Assembly: GCA_900548215.1 (NCBI GenBank) | Contig: URJI01000007.1 | Span: 1 to 53,918, forward strand | DNA: 53,918 nt | Direction of reading: 5' to 3' | From: an uncultured Coprococcus sp. | GTDB lineage: Bacteria > Bacillota > Clostridia > Lachnospirales > Lachnospiraceae | Part shown: piece after piece, positions 5,281 to 12,909 of the stretch | Layout: each line of letters begins with the position of its first letter | How positions within the stretch are numbered: position 1 is the first letter of the stretch | Notes under the pieces: generated by a model | Databases searched by the model: none | What the model saw: only the letters and a program-made list of their open reading frames with translations | What the model was told of the DNA's origin: nothing | Program-made: the position numbers and the translations under genes

Positions 5281-6363
5281 ATGGCAACGTCATACAGCAA
5301 ACAAGTCGACGAAAACAACATATTATTACTTAGAGATATTCTTTCAGAACTTCCACAATATGTAACAATTGCATTCAGGGGAATTGAGCTAACTACATCC
5401 ACAAGAACAAGACTCGGATATGCAAGGGATATAAAGATATTCTACGAATTCTTATGTGAACACAACCCATACTACAAAGGTAAAACTCCAATGGACATCA
5501 AGACCGATGATCTAAGCCGGCTTGAAGCTGAAGATATCGAAGAATTTTTGGATGCCATGCGACTTTATGAAAAAAACGGCCGGACTTATACAAATGGCGA
5601 GCAGGCTCTGAAACGGAAATTATCTGCGCTAAGAGTGTTCTTTGCCTATCTTTATAAGAATAACCGTATAAGTTCAAATGCAGCCGAAAAAGTCGATATG
5701 CCAAAGATACACGACAAAAAGATCATTCGTATGGAACCGAATGAAGTTGCCAACTTCCTTGACAATGTGGAATACGGCAACGGTCTTACAGAAAGGCAGA
5801 AAAAATACCATGAGAAAAACAAAGTCAGGGATCTGGCTCTTTTATCACTTATGCTCAGTACCGGAATGCGTGTGTCAGAGTGTGTTGGAATTGATATCAA
5901 TGACGTAGACTTTGATAATATGAGAATAAAGATCTTGAGAAAAGGTGGTAAGGAAGCATACGTATATTTCAGTGATGAAGCAAGTGATGCTTTGATCGAA
6001 TATCTGAATGAGCGGAAAAAAATGGTTGCTGAAAAAGGACATGAGAATGCTCTGTTTCTGTCAGGTCAGTTAAAACGCATTTCTGTCAGATCAGTTGAGA
6101 ATATTGTCAAGAAATACTCTCTCTCCGCCGTCCCTCTTAAACATATAACGCCTCACAAACTCAGAAGTACATTTGGAACTGAATTATACCGGGCTACAGA
6201 CGATATATATCTTGTAGCAGACGTTCTGGGACATACGGATGTCAATACCACACGTAAGCATTATGCAGACATGGACGAGGACAGAAAAAGGCGCTACAGG
6301 AATGAAGTCCAATTACGAGAAAAAAGAAATACAATCAATGCAGATTTGGATAAACGAATTTAG
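5281..6363 (+). CDS. xerS: XerS-like tyrosine recombinase
   Basis: Predicted single-subunit Xer recombinase that resolves chromosome dimers at dif. The 360-aa length is close to streptococcal XerS (about 356). The N-terminal SAM-like domain and the linker block LTERQKKYHEKNKVRDLAL resemble the XerS pattern more than XerC/XerD of about 300 aa. Catalytic residues are all present: R197 (TGMRVSE), K221 (RKGGK), H292/R295 (HKLRS), H318 (LGHTD) and Y328 (RKHYADM). AGGAGG (5265-5270) precedes ATG 5281 by 10 nt. It stands directly beside a dif-like site and a phage end, so the phage probably uses it to integrate. A phage-encoded integrase is a less likely alternative because the next gene is chromosomal and on the same strand. 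Confidence 0.8.
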   Translation: MATSYSKQVDENNILLLRDILSELPQYVTIAFRGIELTTSTRTRLGYARDIKIFYEFLCEHNPYYKGKTPMDIKTDDLSRLEAEDIEEFLDAMRLYEKNGRTYTNGEQALKRKLSALRVFFAYLYKNNRISSNAAEKVDMPKIHDKKIIRMEPNEVANFLDNVEYGNGLTERQKKYHEKNKVRDLALLSLMLSTGMRVSECVGIDINDVDFDNMRIKILRKGGKEAYVYFSDEASDALIEYLNERKKMVAEKGHENALFLSGQLKRISVRSVENIVKKYSLSAVPLKHITPHKLRSTFGTELYRATDDIYLVADVLGHTDVNTTRKHYADMDEDRKRRYRNEVQLREKRNTINADLDKRI

Positions 6364-6420
6364 ATAAGCAAGGAACGAGTAATTAACAATAATATATTTA
6401 TGTAAACAACGAGGTAACTT

Positions 6421-7146
6421 ATGAAAATACAGAAATTATTATCATACACAAGACGTGCTGTGACTGATTACAATATGATAAGTCCGGGAGACAAAATTGC
6501 AATAGGAATATCCGGAGGTAAAGACAGTCTGACACTACTCTATGCCATGGCTAAATTAAAAACATTTTACCCAATCCCATTTGATCTTGAGGCCATAACA
6601 GTTGATCTGGGCTTTGATGATTTTGACACATCCGGATTAAAAGAATACTGTGAATCTCTAGGTGTTAGATATACAGTCTGTAAAACTCAAATAGGTGAAA
6701 TTATTTTCGATTATAGAAAAGAGCCCAATCCCTGCTCTCTTTGCAGCCGCATGAGAAAAGGCGCTTTTAATGATTGTGCAGCCAGCCTCGGATGTAATAA
6801 GATCGCATATGCTCATCATAAAGACGATGTGATAGATAGTTTTCTCATGTCTATGTTATATGAAGGCCGTATACACACTTTTTCGCCTGTTACATGCCTT
6901 GAAAAATCAGGCGTCACGCTCATAAGACCTCTTATTTACGTTCTAGAAGGCGAAATAAGAGCTTTTGCACGCACGAACGACCTCCCGGTATGCAAAAATC
7001 CTTGCCCTGCTGACGGCGTCACAAAGCGCCAAGAAAGCAAGACGATAATAGACGAAATTAAAGTCCATGTGCCAGATGTCAAGGACAGGATATTTTCATC
7101 AATTGAAGGTGCTGGGATTGACGGCTGGTCAAGACACAAAAATTGA
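6421..7146 (+). CDS. ttcA: TtcA-family tRNA thiolation / PP-loop ATPase
   Basis: Predicted ATP-dependent tRNA 2-thiolation enzyme acting on cytidine-32. The 241-aa protein has the PP-loop SGGKDS (31-36), an internal CSLCSRMRKG with a CxxC pair, the HHKDD segment, and a third Cys in NPCPADG. In TtcA these three Cys hold an Fe-S cluster. It follows the recombinase by 57 nt on the same strand. Its last codons form the first unit of a 14-bp tandem repeat that continues into the non-coding DNA. TtcA and related two-thiouridine enzymes are hard to separate by eye, so the substrate is uncertain. Confidence 0.75.
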   Translation: MKIQKLLSYTRRAVTDYNMISPGDKIAIGISGGKDSLTLLYAMAKLKTFYPIPFDLEAITVDLGFDDFDTSGLKEYCESLGVRYTVCKTQIGEIIFDYRKEPNPCSLCSRMRKGAFNDCAASLGCNKIAYAHHKDDVIDSFLMSMLYEGRIHTFSPVTCLEKSGVTLIRPLIYVLEGEIRAFARTNDLPVCKNPCPADGVTKRQESKTIIDEIKVHVPDVKDRIFSSIEGAGIDGWSRHKN

Positions 7147-7258
7147 GGCGCTAAAATCAAGACACTAAAATTAGGACACTAAAATTGAAACACTAAAATC
7201 AGGACACTAAAATTGAAACACTAAAATCAGGACACTAAAATTGAAACACTAAAATCAA
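7133..7258. repeat. 14-bp tandem repeat (nine units) spanning the ttcA stop
   Basis: Units follow the pattern RACACTAAAATYRR. The first (GACACAAAAATTGA, 7133-7146) carries the last codons and stop of the ttcA-like gene; the next is degenerate (7147-7160) and seven close copies follow to 7258. Later units alternate TTGA and TCAG ends, giving a 28-bp higher-order period. There are no spacers, so it is a minisatellite and not a CRISPR. Confidence 0.9.
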
Positions 7259-7267
7259 GACTAAAAA

Positions 7268-7320
7268 AATACTTCCAAAGCATCAGATCGTTATATTCTT
7301 CTGTATGCTTTAGAAGTATT
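7268..7320. terminator. Terminator between convergent genes
   Basis: AATACTTC and AAAGCAT (7268-7283) pair with ATGCTTT and GAAGTATT (7305-7320). On the minus strand the stem is followed by seven T, so it mainly ends the leftward kinase-like gene and may also stop ttcA transcription. Confidence 0.75.
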
Positions 7321-7357
7321 TATATCACAATGCAGCCACATCACTGACTACTTTCGA

Positions 7358-7972
7358 TCAATAGTTATTGACAATATCATATAGGAGATCTATTGTCTTA
7401 TCTATACCATACTTAGATGTATTGATACAGATATCATATCCTTTCATCTCACCCCAGCGTTTGGATGTATAGTAGTTGTAATATGAGGCTCTGGCTTTGT
7501 CTTCCTTCTTTATCATGTCTTTAGCCTTTGATTCGCTGATATTGTATTTCTTTGCAATTCTGGAAACTTTGTCTTCCATGTCAGCATATAAGAATACATT
7601 CACCACATTGTCCAAGTCTCTGAGAGCATAATCTGCGCATCTTCCCACAAATACACAAGATCCATTTTTCTCTGCCAGATTCTTGATGGTGTCAAATGCG
7701 GCCAGAAATACTTTATGATTAAGAGGTAGTTCTGTAGAATTGCCGAATCCTAGTGAATAAGGATCCATGACGAGCGAATATAAAAAGCTGTTCGTAGGCT
7801 TCTCATCAAAACTGTCAAATATCTCTTCACAAATACCACTATCTTTGGCGGCTTCCTTCAAAAGCTCTTTATCATAGAATGGGATATTCATCTTCTCAGC
7901 GAGAGCTTCTCCAATTTGTTTTCCGCCACTTCCAAATTGTCTGCCTATAGTTATAATCTTTTTTTCTGCCAT
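7358..7972 (-). CDS. Cytidylate-kinase-like family protein
   Basis: Belongs to the cytidylate kinase-like group (Cytidylate_kin2) common in Firmicutes, whose substrate is not well established. The start is MAEKK at 7972, 8 nt after GGGAG; a frame extension of ten residues upstream lacks a ribosome site. The 204-aa protein has the glycine-rich GRQFGSGGKQIG loop near the N-terminus, CVFVGRCADY in the middle, and a basic helical part around ISESKAKDMIKKEDKARA. It is a single-gene unit: its own promoter at 8062-8090 and a terminator beyond its 3' end. Confidence 0.75.
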   Translation of the reverse strand: MAEKKIITIGRQFGSGGKQIGEALAEKMNIPFYDKELLKEAAKDSGICEEIFDSFDEKPTNSFLYSLVMDPYSLGFGNSTELPLNHKVFLAAFDTIKNLAEKNGSCVFVGRCADYALRDLDNVVNVFLYADMEDKVSRIAKKYNISESKAKDMIKKEDKARASYYNYYTSKRWGEMKGYDICINTSKYGIDKTIDLLYDIVNNY

Positions 7973-8061
7973 AGTAACCACTCCCATCTTCTTATATGTC
8001 AAAATTATATTGCCAGTATTCTATAACTTATGTACAAAATACTTAAAATCTACTATGTCTT

Positions 8062-8090
8062 ATTATAACATTTATACAATAAACTGTAAA
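8062..8090 (-). promoter_or_regulatory. Promoter of the kinase-like gene
   Basis: On the minus strand TTTACA (8085-8090), 17 nt, then TATAAT (8062-8067), about 90 nt upstream of the start codon. Confidence 0.65.
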
Positions 8091-8091
8091 T

Positions 8092-8139
8092 AAAAAAGTA
8101 TAGACAATTCTACGTTTGTTATGACAATTGTCTATACTT
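8092..8139 (-). terminator. Terminator after rluD
   Basis: A 14-bp perfect stem, AAGTATAGACAATT (8096-8109) with AATTGTCTATACTT (8126-8139), is followed on the minus strand by six T. It separates the aroB-lspA-rluD group from the kinase-like gene. Confidence 0.85.
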
Positions 8140-8146
8140 GTTTCGT

Positions 8147-9067
8147 CTAAATTTCTCTAAGTATGGATATCAGCTTTTCGAAATAACCTGGCAGCGCTGC
8201 TGTAAACTCCACATATTCACCTGTTGACGGATGTATAAATCCAAGAACACCGGCATGCAGGGTTTGTCCCTGAAGCTTAAACGGACACTTTTTAGGGCCA
8301 TACACTTCATCTCCAAGGATTGGGTGTCCAAGTGAAGCCATATGGACTCGTATCTGGTGGGTCCTTCCAGTTTCAAGCTGACATTCAATATATGTATACT
8401 TACCGCCGAATCTCTCAATTACGTGATAATGGGTTACTGCTCTTCTGCCATTTCGTGTATTGACAGCCATCTTCTTGCGATCCTTCGGACTTCTGCCAAT
8501 CGGTGCATCAACAGTCCCATCATCTGCGGTTAAATTGCCATGAACAATAGCATAATATTTTCTTGTGATGTTGTGTTCATGGAGTTGCTCTGACAAAATT
8601 CTATGTGCAGCATCATTCTTGCAGACAACAAGTACGCCTGTTGTATCCATATCTATCCTGTGAACAATTCCAGGCCTGATTTCACCGTTTATTCCTGACA
8701 GCGAATCACCAAAATGATACATAAGTCCATTTACAAGTGTGCCGCTATAATGTCCAGGTGCGGGATGAACTACCATCCCTTTTGGTTTGTTTATCAATAT
8801 GACATCATTATCTTCATATATGATATCAAGAGGTATATTCTCTGGAACAATCTGTATGTCTATAGGATCCGGTACAGATATATCTAATATATCTCCGTTT
8901 TTTATGTTGTAACCAGGTTTGGACTTTTTTCCATTTACCAATATGAGATCATCATCAAAAAGCTTCTTGATAAATGACCGTGAGTAATCCTTGAAATATT
9001 CGCTCAAAACTTTATCTATCCTGCGGCCGATCCACTCATTACTGGCCTCAATATTAAACTCTTCCAT
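8147..9067 (-). CDS. rluD: 23S rRNA pseudouridine synthase RluD family
   Basis: Converts uridines of 23S rRNA to pseudouridine. The 306-aa protein has an N-terminal S4 RNA-binding domain (about 12-70) and the RluA-type catalytic core with HRIDMDTTG at 136-144, Asp141 being the expected nucleophile. Downstream are GRTHQIRVHMASLGHPILGD and HAGVLGF, also typical. It follows lspA by 34 nt, the usual Firmicutes order lspA-rluD. The family contains several paralogues, so the exact sites modified are inferred. Confidence 0.9.
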   Translation of the reverse strand: MEEFNIEASNEWIGRRIDKVLSEYFKDYSRSFIKKLFDDDLILVNGKKSKPGYNIKNGDILDISVPDPIDIQIVPENIPLDIIYEDNDVILINKPKGMVVHPAPGHYSGTLVNGLMYHFGDSLSGINGEIRPGIVHRIDMDTTGVLVVCKNDAAHRILSEQLHEHNITRKYYAIVHGNLTADDGTVDAPIGRSPKDRKKMAVNTRNGRRAVTHYHVIERFGGKYTYIECQLETGRTHQIRVHMASLGHPILGDEVYGPKKCPFKLQGQTLHAGVLGFIHPSTGEYVEFTAALPGYFEKLISILREI

Positions 9068-9101
9068 AAATATATCCTGTCTGAAATATTATTGTCTGAA
9101 A

Positions 9102-9599
9102 CTACCTGCCTATTATATCTGATAATTCTTCATCTTTATATTTGAAAAGTATGAGAATTACGATAACCACAAAACTACATGTGACAAAAATATCAGCAAC
9201 ATTGAATACAGGAAAATTAATAAGGCAGAAATCAAACATGTCTACTACATATCCCCTGACTATTCTATCGATCATATTGCCAATAGCACCTGCAATCAAG
9301 AATATCAATGTTATCCTTAAAGGTGTATATTTACCATCATCACGTTTGGCGAGTCTGAAATATAAGTACATTGAAGCAATGAGTATAATGCATGTTATGA
9401 TCAGAAGAAACACAATCTTACCAGAAAAACTTCCCCATGCAGCACCCCGGTTTTGCACATAATTCAGTTGAAATACGCCATCTATAATCTTCTTTGTCTC
9501 ACCTACGACAAAACTACTTGATATAGCATATTTAACAATTTGATCAAATGCTGTAAGCAGAATAACAGCTATGATTGCAAGTAGTATTCTTTTTTTCAT
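9102..9599 (-). CDS. lspA: Lipoprotein signal peptidase II
   Basis: Membrane aspartyl protease that removes signal peptides from prolipoproteins, for example the YerB- and carboxypeptidase-type lipoproteins in this window. The 165-aa protein has four membrane helices and the family motifs NRGAAWG (50-56), GNMIDR with catalytic Asp111, and FNVADIF with Asp136. GGAGGT precedes the ATG. It is between aroB and rluD in what is probably one transcript. Confidence 0.95.
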   Translation of the reverse strand: MKKRILLAIIAVILLTAFDQIVKYAISSSFVVGETKKIIDGVFQLNYVQNRGAAWGSFSGKIVFLLIITCIILIASMYLYFRLAKRDDGKYTPLRITLIFLIAGAIGNMIDRIVRGYVVDMFDFCLINFPVFNVADIFVTCSFVVIVILILFKYKDEELSDIIGR

Positions 9600-9632
9600 G
9601 AAGTACCTCCAATAAAAAAGTAATCTGTGAAT

Positions 9633-10718
9633 TTACTGCCATTCAAAAGCCTTTCTCATATCGTCGGCAGTTACATTTGTGTTGATGTATGCATCACCTA
9701 TCTTGTGAAGAAGGATAAACTTGATCTTGTCACCTATCATCTTCTTATCATTTCTGGTATAGTCGATAACCTCATCGATATTTACAGGGTGCTCCTTTAG
9801 CGTAGGAAATCCAAACAGTTCAAAGGCATGTATGATCTGGTCAAGTTCCTCCCTGGTTATATCCCCATTGTTATATGAAATGATCGAAGCAAGACAGCAT
9901 CCGAGACCCACACAGGCCCCGTGACTTAGTTTCAGATCAAGATATCTCTCTATGGCATGTCCAAGAGTGTGTCCGAAATTGAGCAATGCACGCTCCCCCT
10001 TTTCTGTAGGGTCGTTCTCAACCACAAGTCTCTTTATGTTACAACTGGTACGTATCATATAAGTCAGAACATCTGTATCACCAGCCATGATAAGTTCCCG
10101 GTTTTGAAGCAGCCAATCAAAATATGCTTTATCCTTTATAAGACCATGCTTTATTATCTCTCCCATACCGGATACAAACTGCTCATTATCAAGCGTTTTA
10201 AGTGTTGATACATTAATATATACAAGTTTTGGCATATGGAAAGCACCAACCATATTCTTATAAGAGTCAAAGTCAACTCCAGTCTTTCCACCTATACTGC
10301 TATCTACCTGAGCAAGAAGGCTTGTTGGAACCTGAATAAAATCAATTCCTCTGAGATATGTAGCCGCAGTAAAACCTGTGATATCTCCTGTCACTCCACC
10401 ACCAAGTGCAATGAGGAGATCCTTTCTATCAAACTTTGCCAATATAAGCTTCTCATATATCATCTTAACCGTATCAAGGTTCTTTTGTGACTCTCCGGCT
10501 TCAAATACTACAGAAATCAATTCTTTGCATTTTCCACTTAGCTGATTGATTATCTCATCAAGATAAATACGTGCAACATTACTTTCAGTAACAATACACA
10601 CCCTTCTATCAGCAATTCCCTGTCCGGCTAAAAGCTCAGGCAGGGAATTAAAATCGTTTGCAAAGAAAATGTCATAGATTGGTTCATCATTTTTATGAAC
10701 AGTAAGTATATTATCCAT
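9633..10718 (-). CDS. aroB: 3-dehydroquinate synthase
   Basis: Second step of the shikimate pathway: DAHP to 3-dehydroquinate, NAD- and metal-dependent, cytosolic. The 361-aa protein has GGGVTGDITGF (about 105-115), PTSLLAQVDSSIGGKTGVD, GEIIKHGLI and the metal-binding LNFGHTLGHAIE. Length and motifs are normal. It is upstream of lspA with a 33-nt gap; no other shikimate genes are nearby, so it is isolated from its pathway here. Confidence 0.95.
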   Translation of the reverse strand: MDNILTVHKNDEPIYDIFFANDFNSLPELLAGQGIADRRVCIVTESNVARIYLDEIINQLSGKCKELISVVFEAGESQKNLDTVKMIYEKLILAKFDRKDLLIALGGGVTGDITGFTAATYLRGIDFIQVPTSLLAQVDSSIGGKTGVDFDSYKNMVGAFHMPKLVYINVSTLKTLDNEQFVSGMGEIIKHGLIKDKAYFDWLLQNRELIMAGDTDVLTYMIRTSCNIKRLVVENDPTEKGERALLNFGHTLGHAIERYLDLKLSHGACVGLGCCLASIISYNNGDITREELDQIIHAFELFGFPTLKEHPVNIDEVIDYTRNDKKMIGDKIKFILLHKIGDAYINTNVTADDMRKAFEWQ

Positions 10719-10790
10719 ATAAACATTCTCCTATTATATTTTTCTATCTTATAAAGAAATCTGTATTATCATCGTTCAGTCTTCATAGAT

Positions 10791-11507
10791 TTAATTTCCA
10801 AACGGATTTACAAATGACTTTCCACCCAGATTCTTAGTGTACACAGACGAATCACTTGTAACACTTCCGCCACCGCCACCAAGAGTGGAATCACCCATGG
10901 ATGAACCACTGCCGGAACCAAGAGTTGACTCTTCACGCCCCTGAGGATCACCATCATATGAACCCATAAATGCACCGCCATTAGATACATTTTCAGATGA
11001 TGGAGCATATGTAGCAGATGAGACCTCCTGGCTCAGTACCTCGTCGAAATCAAGCCCCATCTCCTCGTTTATAGGATTTTGAGCAAGGAAATTCATATGG
11101 GATTCCATAAGCTGTCTAAACGCACAGACATAATCCTTATATTGCTGTTTGATTCCATCGATACTGGACTCTATACGCTCCAGTTCCTCTCTGGCTTCAA
11201 GGACAATATTGTTTGCCTTTATCTTTGCATCATTCTCTATAAGCTTTGCTTTATCATTTGCATTTTTTGTAGCTTCCTCTGCATTCTTCTCAGCAAGCAT
11301 AAGAGATTTCTGAAGCTTTGATTCTGTTGTTCTGTAATGAACAAGACTGTCTGTAAGCGTTTTTACCTGATTTGTAAGATCTGCATTGGATTTGTAGAGT
11401 TCGGTGTAACTGAGAACCACCTTGTCAAAAAATGCATCTACATCTTTTTTTGCATAACCCATTCCATGAGCAAATTTTTTCTGTTGTAAATCAACTGGTG
11501 TAAGCAT
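10791..11507 (-). CDS. divIVA: DivIVA-domain cell division/polarity protein
   Basis: DivIVA proteins bind curved membrane at poles and septa and organise growth or division. The 238-aa protein has the typical N-terminus (LTPVDLQQKKFAHGMGYAKKDVDAFFDKV), then a long coiled coil (about 35-150). The C-terminal tail is low-complexity, rich in Gly and Ser (around GSGSGSSMGDSTLGGGGG), unlike B. subtilis DivIVA. It lies downstream of sepF with a 26-nt gap, the conserved division cluster of Firmicutes. Confidence 0.85.
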   Translation of the reverse strand: MLTPVDLQQKKFAHGMGYAKKDVDAFFDKVVLSYTELYKSNADLTNQVKTLTDSLVHYRTTESKLQKSLMLAEKNAEEATKNANDKAKLIENDAKIKANNIVLEAREELERIESSIDGIKQQYKDYVCAFRQLMESHMNFLAQNPINEEMGLDFDEVLSQEVSSATYAPSSENVSNGGAFMGSYDGDPQGREESTLGSGSGSSMGDSTLGGGGGSVTSDSSVYTKNLGGKSFVNPFGN

Positions 11508-11533
11508 ATGTAATCCCCCGTAAATAACACATA

Positions 11534-12169
11534 TTAGTAAGTTGCCTTACTTGTAAGAGGTTCTCCCTGAATAGATCCTCCTGCCAATTCCTCCCTTAAA
11601 TCACCAGACACATATGTTCCATTAGGAGTTGCAAGGAATATATTTCCTGATATCGCCTGAAACAGACCGTCCACAGCATAACTTGCACCACCAATGAAAT
11701 CAGCAATTCTTTGCGCAGTTGGAAGATCAAGATCCTCCATATTGATAACAATGATCTGTCCTCTGTTAAGATGATCAATGATCATCTGTGCATCATCAAA
11801 TTCATCAGGTTTGATGACAAACACCTCACTATCATCAGAAACTCTTCCAGCTCTGCCGTTTATTGAGACAAGCTTTCTTCCTGACGCATTTGATGAGCTG
11901 TGCGACTGAGATGTACTCTTTATCCTCTGGTTGTTGTCTGACTTATATTTGCTGAATGACTTGAGTGGCGAAGTCTTCGTCTTTGATGTCACTGAAGGTT
12001 CATCGTAATCATCATCGTCATCATAATCAGAATCTACACCGTTATCATAATCATCATCTTCGTAATCTTCTTCCTCTTCATCAAACAAATCATCATCAAA
12101 GTCTTCATCGCTTGAATCATTTAATTTGAAATAATCAAGAAAACTTTTCTTTGCATTTCCCTTTGCCAT
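11534..12169 (-). CDS. sepF: Cell division protein SepF
   Basis: SepF tethers FtsZ to the membrane and shapes septum assembly. The 211-aa protein starts MAKGNAKKSFLDYFKLN (membrane-binding-type helix), continues with a very acidic linker (Asp/Glu/Tyr runs, about 17-60), a Ser-rich stretch, and a C-terminal SepF core (about 115-200) with VFVIKPDEFDDAQMI, RIADFIGGASYA and ISGNIFLATP. The acidic linker makes it longer than the usual 150 aa. It lies between the PLP-binding protein gene and divIVA. Confidence 0.9.
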   Translation of the reverse strand: MAKGNAKKSFLDYFKLNDSSDEDFDDDLFDEEEEDYEDDDYDNGVDSDYDDDDDYDEPSVTSKTKTSPLKSFSKYKSDNNQRIKSTSQSHSSSNASGRKLVSINGRAGRVSDDSEVFVIKPDEFDDAQMIIDHLNRGQIIVINMEDLDLPTAQRIADFIGGASYAVDGLFQAISGNIFLATPNGTYVSGDLREELAGGSIQGEPLTSKATY

Positions 12170-12186
12170 GATTGTTCTCCTTTAAT

Positions 12187-12888
12187 CTATATATTATAAT
12201 TTCTGGCACCAAATATACCTGTGCCTACTCTTACCATAGTTGCTCCTTCTTCCACAGCAACCTCATAGTCGTTTGTCATACCCATTGACAAGACGCTCAT
12301 GTCAATATTATCAATGCTTTTAGATTGTATGTCAAGAGATAAATCCCTTAATTTACGGAAATAGATTCTGTTGTCCTCTGGATCATCGACAAAAGGTGCA
12401 ATTGTCATAAGCCCTCTGACTTTTATATGAGGCAGGTCTTTTATCTGCATTAGAAGCGGAAGAACCTCTTCACATGATAACCCAAACTTGGATTCTTCCT
12501 GTGCAACATTTACCTCAATAAGTATGTTTACTGTAACATTGTGTTTTGCAGCTTCTTTTTCAATTGTTTTTGCAAGATTGAGAGAATCAACAGAATGTAT
12601 CATACATACTTTATCGACAATATACTTTACCTTATTTGTCTGGAGATGTCCGATCATGTGCCAGTTTACAGGTTTTGATATATTCTCATACTTATCTACA
12701 AGCTCCTGTACTTTATTCTCACCAAAATCAATCGCATCTGTTTTCTCCAGCAGCTCTTCTATATCTGAGAGCGGTTTAGTCTTACTGACTGCTATCAGCG
12801 TAACTTCCTCCGGCGAACGGCCGATCTTTTCACAGGCTCTTACTATATCTTCGTGTACTTTTTCATAGTTCTCTTTGAGCATATACAT
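12187..12888 (-). CDS. ylmE: PLP homeostasis protein (YggS/YlmE family)
   Basis: A single-domain fold-III PLP-binding protein with roles in vitamin B6 and amino acid homeostasis and no known catalytic activity. The 233-aa protein has LIAVSKTKP with the PLP lysine near residue 36, FGENKVQE, WHMIGHLQTNK and GMTNDYEVAVEEGATMVRVGTGIFG, all family hallmarks. Two close ATG codons (12888 and 12882) follow AGGAG; either could be used. It is in the sepF cluster, as in many Gram-positives. Confidence 0.9.
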   Translation of the reverse strand: MYMLKENYEKVHEDIVRACEKIGRSPEEVTLIAVSKTKPLSDIEELLEKTDAIDFGENKVQELVDKYENISKPVNWHMIGHLQTNKVKYIVDKVCMIHSVDSLNLAKTIEKEAAKHNVTVNILIEVNVAQEESKFGLSCEEVLPLLMQIKDLPHIKVRGLMTIAPFVDDPEDNRIYFRKLRDLSLDIQSKSIDNIDMSVLSMGMTNDYEVAVEEGATMVRVGTGIFGARNYNI

Positions 12889-12909
12889 TCATCTCCTAAA
12901 CATTTGTAA

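Noticed and set aside
7133..7258. CRISPR-like array
   Set aside because: Units are 14 bp in tandem, without unique spacers or cas genes; it is a minisatellite.
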